Below, one piece after another: positions 1-4,704 of a stretch of 5,560 nt of DNA. This DNA comes from Alphaproteobacteria bacterium (lineage in GTDB: Bacteria; Pseudomonadota; Alphaproteobacteria; ATCC43930; CGMCC-115725). How positions within the stretch are numbered: position 1 is the first letter of the stretch; each line of letters begins with the position of its first letter. Location: positions 1-5,560 of the forward strand of contig JASHUO010000147.1 of assembly GCA_030039975.1 (NCBI GenBank). Reading direction: 5' to 3'. Both the position numbers and the translations under genes were made by a program. The notes beneath the pieces were generated by a model. That model worked only from the letters and a program-made list of their open reading frames with translations. It did not search any database and was not told where the DNA came from.

Positions 1-318
1 CGGCTCGCGCAACGGCTTGAACATCAGCCTGCCGAGTTGCTCCGCTTCAGCGGCGCGCGAGTAGTACCCCGTCATGAACATGATCTTCAGGGCAGGCTTC
101 AGCAGCTTTGCCTGCTTGGCGAGCGAAATGCCGTCCAGTCCCGGCATCACGACGTCCGTGAACAGCACATCGACATGGCTCTGGGCGAGCAGCCGCATCG
201 CTTCGTACCCATCCTCGGCGACAAGCAGCCGGAACCCTTTGGACCGAAGCACAGCTTCTGTGCTGGCCCGAACTCCCGGGTCGTCCTCGACGAAGAGGAT
301 GGTAAATTGTTCAGCCAT
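1..318 (-). CDS. Response regulator receiver-domain protein, partial (C-terminus beyond the left edge)
   Basis: This reads as the first 106 residues of a CheY-like phosphoacceptor domain, acting in the cytoplasm as the target of a histidine kinase. Visible landmarks are the acidic pocket in FVEDDPGVR (D12, D13), the phosphorylatable D55 in LFTDVVMPG, the conserved Thr/Gly switch in FMTGYY (T83), and the conserved lysine in MFKPL (K101). These are the expected residues in the expected order, so the domain should be functional. An upstream AGGGGA (323-328) lies 4 nt before the ATG. An in-frame ATG at 358-360 exists, but it falls inside the predicted EcfG promoter, upstream of its start site, so 318 is preferred. 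A single-domain regulator is about 120 residues; whether the gene stops soon or carries an output domain cannot be seen. The MTGYY stretch is loosely like the FATGUY receivers of alphaproteobacteria (inference). Confidence 0.93.
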   Translation of the reverse strand, partial: MAEQFTILFVEDDPGVRASTEAVLRSKGFRLLVAEDGYEAMRLLAQSHVDVLFTDVVMPGLDGISLAKQAKLLKPALKIMFMTGYYSRAAEAEQLGRLMFKPLREP

Positions 319-348
319 CGCGTCCCCTGGTTCCTTATCGGGCGGTCC

Positions 349-373
349 AACGCGCCCCATGGATGACAGTTCC
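349..373 (-). promoter_or_regulatory. Candidate EcfG (general stress response) promoter for the receiver gene
   Basis: On the minus strand GGAAC (369-373), 16 nt and CGTT (349-352) match the sigma-EcfG consensus GGAAC-N16/17-CGTT at every consensus position. It sits 31 nt before the start codon and in the right orientation, which would give a leader of roughly 25 nt containing the Shine-Dalgarno-like AGGGGA. EcfG is the general stress sigma factor of alphaproteobacteria, controlled by PhyR and NepR, so the gene would be induced by stress. The motif is seen; its activity is inference. Confidence 0.6.
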
Positions 374-484
374 GTAGAAACCTATAGGGCAAGATGCGCG
401 CCGGCTATGACCCCTCCGGAGGTGCCGTGGGTTGGTCGCCGCTGTGGGGTGCTGTGCTAACCTCGCCCGAGGACCCGCTCTTTG

Positions 485-501
485 ACATCGTGCAGCGATG
501 T
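485..501. repeat. Short inverted repeat (6-bp stem, 5-nt loop)
   Basis: ACATCG (485-490) and CGATGT (496-501) form a perfect 6-bp stem around TGCAG. It lies directly beside the larger hairpin at 507-540. Its function is unknown; on its own it would be unremarkable, but it is one of three adjacent hairpins. Confidence 0.5.
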
Positions 502-506
502 TTCAC

Positions 507-540
507 GTGCACCCGCGCGGCTCTCCGACGCGCGGTGCAC
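507..540. repeat. Large GC-rich hairpin with one bulge
   Basis: GTGCACC (507-513) pairs with GGTGCAC (534-540). After a single bulged C at 514 the stem continues with GCGCG (515-519) against CGCGC (529-533), leaving a 9-nt loop at 520-528. C506 and G541 extend the stem by one pair. No T run follows it on the plus strand, where the A run comes after GCGGCG. On the minus strand it comes after the T run of the probable metXW terminator. It may be a second transcription barrier, an RNA-stabilising element or part of a small RNA. Confidence 0.55.
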
Positions 541-546
541 GCGGCG

Positions 547-576
547 AAAAAAATGCTCCCGGTGTACACCGGGGGC
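547..576 (-). terminator. Probable rho-independent terminator of metXW
   Basis: A perfect 16-bp palindrome, CCCGGTGTACACCGGG (558-573), lies about 35 nt past the metW stop. On the minus strand it extends by two more pairs after one mismatch (GC at 575-576 with GC at 555-556), then a single A and seven T (547-553). Stem of 6 plus 2 pairs, four-base loop and T7 tract are the expected layout of an intrinsic terminator read in the metW direction. The perfect symmetry also leaves open a protein-binding operator. Confidence 0.65.
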
Positions 577-610
577 GTAGGTCCCTCCCGCGGCTTTTTC
601 CTTGACGGGG

Positions 611-1267
611 CTAGCGCGTCGGCGCGGCGCGGCGCAACAGGAAGAGCGCCTGCTCGGCCAGGAGATTGGCGAGCGCGCCGCGCGGGTTGAGGCGATAGGG
701 CAGGCCGTTGCGGTCGAGCGTCACGCTGCGCTCGATGACGACGCCGAGCTCCTCGCAGAGGGCGATGAAGTCGAGGATGGTGCAGAGATGGATGTTGGGC
801 GTCTCGTACCAGGCATGCGTCAGCACCGGCGTCACCGGCATGCGGCCGTTGGCGAGCAGGTTCAAGCGGATGCGCCAATGGCCGAAATTGGGGAAGGAGA
901 CGACGGCGCGGCGGCCGATGCGGACGAGATGCGCGATGACGCTCCGCGGCTGGCGCGTCGCCTGCAGGGTCTGGCTCAGCACGACGTAATCGAAAGCGTC
1001 CGACGGGTAATCCTGCAGATCGTGATCGGCATCGCCTTGGATCACCGAAAGCCCGTGCCGGACGCCGGCATTGACGCCGGATTGCGACAGCTCCATGCCG
1101 CGCCCATCGACGCCCTTCGCCTCGGCGAGATAGGCCAAGAGCTCGCCCTCGCCGCAGCCGACATCGAGCACGCGTGAGCCCGGCTCGATCATGTCGGCGA
1201 CGAGGCGGAGATCGCCGCGCAGCTTGATGGTGCCGGGAGCACCACCGAGATTGCCGTCGGCGCTCAC
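611..1267 (-). CDS. metW: MetW, methionine biosynthesis protein (SAM-methyltransferase-like fold)
   Basis: A 218-residue protein, normal length for the MetW family. It has a Rossmann-like methyltransferase fold: the nucleotide-binding loop VLDVGCGEGEL (33-43), an acidic residue at the end of the second strand (E59 in GMELS), GDADHDL (78-84), and the family-typical FDYVVLSQTLQA (92-103) and SFPNFGHWRIR (124-134). MetW is encoded beside metX in many proteobacteria and is thought to stimulate or partner the homoserine acyltransferase; a methyltransferase activity has not been settled. The start is GTG at 1265-1267, sharing GTGA with the TGA of metX. It fits family length and places the conserved N-terminal DLRLVADMI region inside the protein; no clear Shine-Dalgarno stands in front, so translation is probably coupled to metX. 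The stop is TAG at 611-613, followed by a likely terminator. Confidence 0.95.
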   Translation of the reverse strand: MSADGNLGGAPGTIKLRGDLRLVADMIEPGSRVLDVGCGEGELLAYLAEAKGVDGRGMELSQSGVNAGVRHGLSVIQGDADHDLQDYPSDAFDYVVLSQTLQATRQPRSVIAHLVRIGRRAVVSFPNFGHWRIRLNLLANGRMPVTPVLTHAWYETPNIHLCTILDFIALCEELGVVIERSVTLDRNGLPYRLNPRGALANLLAEQALFLLRRAAPTR

Positions 1268-2436
1268 CTCTGATCGAGCCCGCGATGGCGCGCGCAGCCA
1301 TCGAGGAAGCCGCGCAAGGTGGCGAAGAATTCCGGCTCCTCCAGCAGGAAGGCGTCGTGGCCCTTGTCGGTCTCGATCTCGACGAAGCTGACATTGGCCG
1401 CCGCCGCGTTCAGCGCATGGACGATGGCGCGGTTCTCCGAGGTCGGATAGAGCCAGTCGCTGGTAAAGGAGATGGAGCAGAAGCGCGTCTTGATGCCGCG
1501 GAAGGCGTTGGCGAGCTGCCCGCCATGCTCGGCGGCGAGGTCGAAATAGTCGCAGGCGCGGGTGATATAGAGATAGGAATTGGCATCGAAGCGCTCGACG
1601 AAGGTGATGCCCTGGTGGCGCAGATAATTCTCCACCTGGAAATCGGCGTCGAAGCCATAGGTGAGCGCCGAGCGGTCCTGCAGATTGCGGCCGAATTTGC
1701 GGTGCAGCGCCTGCTCCGAGAGATAGGTGATGTGCGCCGCCATGCGCGCTACGGCAAGGCCGCGCGCCGGTCGCTCGCCGCGCTCGAGGTAATTGCCCTG
1801 GCACCATTGCGGATCGGCCATGATCGCCTGGCGGCCGACCTCGTGAAAGGCGATGTTCTGCGCCGAGTGCCGCGCCGCCGTCGCGATCGGGACCGCGGCG
1901 AAGACGCGCTCGGGGAACGCGGCCGCCCATTGCAGCACCTGCATTCCGCCCATCGAGCCGCCGATGACGCAAAACAGGCTCTCGATGCCGAGATGATCGA
2001 TCAGCTTCTGCTGCGCCCGCACCATGTCGGCGACGGTGATCACCGGGAAGGCGAGACCCCAGGGCATGCTGGTGGCCGGGTTGGTCTCCATCGGCCCGGT
2101 CGACCCCATGCAGCCGCCCAGCACATTGGCGCAGATGAGGAAGTAGCGCTCGGTGTCGAGCACCTTGCCCGGCCCCACCAGCGTCTCCCACCAGCCCGGC
2201 TTGCCGGTGACGGGATGGGTCCCGGCGACATACTGGTCACCGGTCAGCGCATGGCAGATCAGGATGGCGTTGGAGCGCTCGGCATTGAGCCGGCCATAGG
2301 TCTGATAAGCGATGGTATAGGGCCCGAGCGCCACGCCGCAATCGAGCGCCAGCGCCTCGGCCACCACCAGGCGAAAGCCGGGGCGGTCAGGGGCTAAGGC
2401 GGTCTCGCGGGCGGCCGACGGAATGGATATCGTCAT
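1264..2436 (-). CDS. metX: Homoserine O-acyltransferase MetX
   Basis: A 390-residue alpha/beta-hydrolase-fold acyltransferase that esterifies the hydroxyl of L-homoserine, the first committed step to methionine. The catalytic triad is visible: nucleophile S161 in the elbow GGSMGG (159-164), D327 in SDWLYP, and H360 in KGHDAFLL. Other family signatures are CHALTGDQYVAG (61-72), the oxyanion-side segment NVLGGCMGSTGP (104-115) and NYLERGERPARGLAVARM (215-232). The length fits the family. The family includes both acetyl-CoA and succinyl-CoA users, and members paired with metW include succinyl users, so the acyl donor is not assigned here. The gene is upstream of metW with a 4-nt overlap, forming a two-gene operon. 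The start at 2436 has only a weak Shine-Dalgarno (GTGAG directly before ATG). The divergent neighbour is the aromatic operon. Confidence 0.96.
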   Translation of the reverse strand: MTISIPSAARETALAPDRPGFRLVVAEALALDCGVALGPYTIAYQTYGRLNAERSNAILICHALTGDQYVAGTHPVTGKPGWWETLVGPGKVLDTERYFLICANVLGGCMGSTGPMETNPATSMPWGLAFPVITVADMVRAQQKLIDHLGIESLFCVIGGSMGGMQVLQWAAAFPERVFAAVPIATAARHSAQNIAFHEVGRQAIMADPQWCQGNYLERGERPARGLAVARMAAHITYLSEQALHRKFGRNLQDRSALTYGFDADFQVENYLRHQGITFVERFDANSYLYITRACDYFDLAAEHGGQLANAFRGIKTRFCSISFTSDWLYPTSENRAIVHALNAAAANVSFVEIETDKGHDAFLLEEPEFFATLRGFLDGCARHRGLDQR

Positions 2437-2497
2437 CTCACGATGGAAAAGGCCGAAGGAACGGGCTCTCGTATCAGCTTTCGCAGATTGCTCAATC

Positions 2498-2577
2498 GCC
2501 CCACCTCACCCTCCCGCTTGCGCGGGTCCCTCCCTCTCCGCCCCTGAGGGGCGGAGAGGGTTGGGGTGAGGTGGGGC
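2498..2577. repeat. Nested palindromic intergenic repeat (three-way-junction fold)
   Basis: The outer arms GCCCCACCTCACCC (2498-2511) and GGGTGAGGTGGGGC (2564-2577) are perfect 14-bp complements. Inside lie two hairpins: CCCGC/GCGGG (2513-2517 with 2522-2526, 4-nt loop) and a perfect 13-bp stem (2532-2544 with 2548-2560) around TGA. The whole can fold as a stem with two side hairpins. Such CT-rich/GA-rich palindromes are frequent dispersed elements in Rhizobiales genomes (established knowledge of the type, not a database match). It falls between the candidate metX promoter and the metX start, so it would be transcribed in the metX leader. Confidence 0.75.
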
Positions 2578-2633
2578 CGTCGACGCTCTCGCGCGATGTA
2601 TCAGGCATTTCTCAATTCGGCAATATCGCCAGT

Positions 2634-2662
2634 ACGTAGGGAGCAAGCCGCCGGGCTGTCAA
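2634..2662 (-). promoter_or_regulatory. Candidate housekeeping promoter for metXW
   Basis: On the minus strand a perfect -35 box TTGACA (2657-2662) is followed by 17 nt and CTACGT (2634-2639), an acceptable -10 for an alphaproteobacterial sigma-70. It would start transcription near 2627, giving a leader of about 190 nt that includes the palindromic repeat. No better match was seen between the repeat and the metX start, though a weaker one (TTGAGC near 2490) cannot be excluded. Confidence 0.45.
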
Positions 2663-2690
2663 CGTTTTCTTTGCTTTCGGCCGCCCGGCG
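2649..2690. promoter_or_regulatory. 8-bp inverted repeat enclosing both candidate -35 boxes; possible operator
   Basis: CGCCGGGC (2649-2656) and GCCCGGCG (2683-2690) are perfect inverted copies separated by 26 bp. The spacer carries the -35 boxes of the candidate metX promoter (2657-2662) and of the candidate plus-strand promoter (2671-2676). The placement would suit a regulator acting on both operons, but GC-rich inverted repeats arise easily in such genomes, so this is tentative. Confidence 0.3.
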
Positions 2691-2699
2691 AACTATCAG
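2671..2699 (+). promoter_or_regulatory. Candidate promoter for the chorismate mutase-hisC-tyrA operon
   Basis: TTGCTT (2671-2676), 17 nt and TATCAG (2694-2699) form a moderate sigma-70-like promoter pointing at the chorismate mutase gene. It would give a leader of about 35 nt. The two boxes are imperfect, so confidence is limited; the position in a divergent region with no other plus-strand gene supports some promoter being here. Confidence 0.35.
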
Positions 2700-2740
2700 T
2701 ATCGCCTTCCGCTTGGACCCTCTTGACCTGGCCTTGACCG

Positions 2741-3613
2741 ATGTCCTCTCTCGACGATCTGCGCCGGCGCATCGATGAGATCGATGACCAGCTCCATGAC
2801 CTGGTCATGGAGCGCGCCACCATCGTCGAGGCCGTCGCCGCCAGCAAGAAGGAGACCCGCACCGCGGCGGTCCGGCCCGGCCGCGAGGCGCAGATCCTGC
2901 GCCGCCTCGTGCAGCGGCATCGCGGGGGCTTCCCGCGCCCCGTTCTGGTGCGGCTTTGGCGCGAGATCTTCAGCGGCGCGGTGATGATGCAGGGCGAGTT
3001 CGCCGTCGCCGTCTCGGCGCTCGAGGAGATGCCGGATTACTGGGATATCGCCCGCGACTATTTCGGCAGCCATACGCCGATGATCGCCTTCCATTCGCTG
3101 GGCGAAGTGCTGCGCTCGCTGGCCGAGGGCAGGGTGGCGGCGGCGGTATTGCCGCTGCCGGCGGAAGGCGAGCGCGAGCCCTGGTGGCCGCTCTTGGCGC
3201 ATTCCCGCGCCGCCGCGCCGCGCATCTTCGCCCGGCTGCCGTTCGGCGGGCGCGGCAACGCGCGCGGCGATGGCGGCTTGGATGCGCTCGCCATCGGCCA
3301 TGGCGATCCCGATCCCACCGGCGATGATCGCAGCTTCGTTGCGCTCGAGCTCGCGGGCGAGCTGAGCCGCGCCCGGCTCATCGCCGCGCTGAAAGACGTA
3401 GGGCTCACGGTAACGCTCTTCGCCGAGCATCGCGACGGCGGCAGTGCCTGGAACCTGCTCGAGATCGACGACATGGTGAGCGAGGGCGATCCCCGGCTCG
3501 CCAAGGCGCTGGCGCCGCTCAGCATGGTGCTGCGCGTCGCCCCTCTCGGCACCTATCCCAAGCCCCTGGCGCCCGCGGCGCTGGGACTTCGTGCCAATGG
3601 ACGGCCACGATGA
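2741..3613 (+). CDS. aroQ: Chorismate mutase (AroQ class) with degenerate PheA-like C-terminal region
   Basis: A 290-residue protein. Residues 1-86 are an AroQ-type all-helical chorismate mutase, converting chorismate to prephenate. By eye, against E. coli PheA, the catalytic R11, R28, K39, R51, E52 and Q88 correspond to R8, R25, K36, R48, E49 and Q84; the D48 position is R45. The remaining 200 residues look like a worn prephenate dehydratase plus ACT domain: YWDIARDYFG and EGRVAAAVLPLP (129-140) resemble the PDT first lobe, ELSRARLIAALKDVGLTVT (207-225) and AWNLLEIDD (236-244) resemble an ACT domain, and the end PLGTYPKP resembles the LGSYP ending of PheA. The PDT TRF motif reads DRSF (196-199), and the protein is about 80-100 residues shorter than PheA, so dehydratase activity is unlikely. 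An in-frame TGA at 2735-2737 fixes ATG 2741 as the earliest start. It overlaps hisC by ATGA. Confidence 0.9.
   Translation: MSSLDDLRRRIDEIDDQLHDLVMERATIVEAVAASKKETRTAAVRPGREAQILRRLVQRHRGGFPRPVLVRLWREIFSGAVMMQGEFAVAVSALEEMPDYWDIARDYFGSHTPMIAFHSLGEVLRSLAEGRVAAAVLPLPAEGEREPWWPLLAHSRAAAPRIFARLPFGGRGNARGDGGLDALAIGHGDPDPTGDDRSFVALELAGELSRARLIAALKDVGLTVTLFAEHRDGGSAWNLLEIDDMVSEGDPRLAKALAPLSMVLRVAPLGTYPKPLAPAALGLRANGRPR
2791..2813. repeat. Perfect 23-nt palindrome inside the chorismate mutase gene
   Basis: GCTCCATGACC (2791-2801) and GGTCATGGAGC (2803-2813) are exact inverted copies around a single T at 2802. In the mRNA it can form a tight hairpin about 50 nt past the start codon. The bases encode part of the first helix of the chorismate mutase domain, around residues 17-24. 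It may be chance, or it may affect translation or bind a protein. Confidence 0.5.
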
Positions 3614-4704
3614 GCGAACATCCGATACCGCAACCCGGCATTCTCGGCATCTCGCCCTATGTCGGCGGCGAATCCAAGGCCGAGGGCACGCAGCGCGTCA
3701 TCCGCCTCGCCTCGAACGAAAGCGCGCTCGGGCCGAGCCCGCGCGCGATGGAGGCTTACCGCGCGCAGGCGGCGGAGATGTTCCGCTATCCCGATGGCGG
3801 CTCGATCGCCTTGCGTCAGGCGATCGCGCGGCGCTACGGGCTCGATGCCGCGCGCATCGTCTGCGGCACCGGCTCGGACGAGCTGATCAGCCTGTTGGCG
3901 CGCGCCTATGCCGGCCCCGGCGACGAGGTGATCTACAGCCGCCACGGCTTCCTCATGTATCCGATCGCCGCGCAATCGGCCGGCGCGACGCCCGTCGCCG
4001 TGCCGGAAAAGCAGCTCACCGCCGATGTCGACGGCATGCTGGCGCTGGTGACGTCGCGGACGCGGCTCGTCTATCTCGCCAACCCCAACAACCCCACCGG
4101 CACCTTCCTGCCGCGCGCGGAGGTGAAGCGGCTGCATGAGGGGCTGCCGAAATCGACCTTGCTCGTCATCGATGCCGCCTATGCCGAGTTCGTCGCGCGC
4201 AATGATTACGAGCCCGGCATCGAGCTCGCGGAGCGTGCCGAGAACGTCATCATGCTGCGCACCTTCTCCAAGATCTATGCGCTCGCCGGCTTGCGCATCG
4301 GCTGGGGTTATGCCGGCGCCGGCATCATCGACGTGCTGAATCGCGTGCGCGGCGTCTTCAACATCAATCTGCCGGCGCAGGCGGCGGCGGTCGCGGCGCT
4401 CGAGGATGTCGCATCGATCGACCGCGCGCGCACACACAACGACCTCTGGCGTCCCTGGCTCGAGCGCGAGATCCGCGCGCTCGGCCTCGAGGTAACGCCC
4501 TCGGTTGCCAATTTCGTGCTGGTGTATTTCGACGCCAGGCCCAAGGACAGCAGCGCCGCCTGGGAGTTCCTCAAATCGCGCGGCATCCTGACGCGCCAGA
4601 TGGGCGCTTACGGGTTGCCCAAGCATATCCGCATCAGCGTCGGCTTGGAGGAGGAGATGCGCGCCGTCGTCGCCGCGCTGGCGGATTTCCTCAAAGCGCC
4701 TTGA
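3610..4704 (+). CDS. hisC: HisC-family PLP aminotransferase (histidinol-phosphate / aromatic aminotransferase)
   Basis: A 364-residue fold-type I class II aminotransferase of normal length. The PLP Schiff-base lysine is K221 in TFSKIYALAGLRIGW. Further cofactor and substrate residues are N161 in NPNNPTG (158-164), D188 and Y191 in VIDAAYAEF, R229, Y60 in RYPDGG, and the C-terminal carboxylate-binding arginine R341 in RISVG. The family catalyses imidazole-acetol phosphate to histidinol phosphate transamination, and many members also accept aromatic keto acids or prephenate. Lying between chorismate mutase and a TyrA-type dehydrogenase with 4-nt overlaps on both sides (ATGA before, TTGA after), it probably serves phenylalanine/tyrosine synthesis, perhaps as a second HisC paralogue. 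This role is inference from context; the histidine role cannot be excluded from the sequence. Confidence 0.93.
   Translation: MSEHPIPQPGILGISPYVGGESKAEGTQRVIRLASNESALGPSPRAMEAYRAQAAEMFRYPDGGSIALRQAIARRYGLDAARIVCGTGSDELISLLARAYAGPGDEVIYSRHGFLMYPIAAQSAGATPVAVPEKQLTADVDGMLALVTSRTRLVYLANPNNPTGTFLPRAEVKRLHEGLPKSTLLVIDAAYAEFVARNDYEPGIELAERAENVIMLRTFSKIYALAGLRIGWGYAGAGIIDVLNRVRGVFNINLPAQAAAVAALEDVASIDRARTHNDLWRPWLEREIRALGLEVTPSVANFVLVYFDARPKDSSAAWEFLKSRGILTRQMGAYGLPKHIRISVGLEEEMRAVVAALADFLKAP

Larger units (their letters stand above)
319..610. other. Intergenic region with several inverted repeats, no convincing gene
   Basis: This 292-nt gap lies after metW and before the receiver gene, both read on the minus strand. 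The open frames in it overlap metW or the receiver gene and have no recognisable protein content. What it does hold is structure: an EcfG-like promoter at 349-373, a short perfect palindrome CCTCCGGAGG (413-422), a small repeat CCTCG-CC-CGAGG (461-472), a hairpin at 485-501, a large hairpin at 507-540 and a hairpin with T run at 547-576. A small RNA read on either strand is possible but not shown. Confidence 0.6.
2437..2740. other. Divergent intergenic control region between metX and the chorismate mutase gene
   Basis: This 304-nt gap separates two operons read away from each other. It contains a nested palindromic repeat on the metX side (2498-2577), candidate back-to-back promoters (2634-2699), and an 8-bp inverted repeat around their -35 boxes. 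I looked for a SAM-II type riboswitch in front of metX and for an aromatic-rich leader peptide in front of the chorismate mutase gene and saw neither. Open frames crossing it have no recognisable protein content. Confidence 0.6.

Noticed and set aside
358..360. Upstream in-frame ATG as start of the receiver protein
   Set aside because: It lies within the EcfG-like promoter, lacks a good Shine-Dalgarno and would add 14 residues with no family support.
394..690. Plus-strand open frame across the hairpin region into the end of metW
   Set aside because: It overlaps metW antisense, crosses the terminator-like structure, and shows no recognisable domain.
1268..2191. The 5' part of a long minus-strand open frame that continues into metW
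   Set aside because: It is out of frame with metX and contains the catalytic metX codons in another phase; only the portion from 1267 downward has MetW motifs.
1285..2397. Long plus-strand open frame opposite metX
   Set aside because: It is a GC-rich antisense shadow of metX with composition-driven Ala/Arg/Gly/Glu content and no motifs.
2437..2640. SAM-II or other methionine riboswitch in the metX leader
   Set aside because: SAM-II elements occur before met genes in alphaproteobacteria, but I found no pseudoknot pattern or conserved core bases before the metX start; the visible structure is explained by the palindromic repeat.
2566..2778. Small plus-strand open frame as an attenuation leader peptide for the aromatic operon
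   Set aside because: It begins inside the palindromic repeat, overlaps the start of the chorismate mutase gene and has no run of Phe or Tyr codons.
2771..2787. Tandem ATCGATGA repeat
   Set aside because: Two 8-nt copies encode the IDE-IDD helix repeat of the mutase domain, so the protein sequence explains it.
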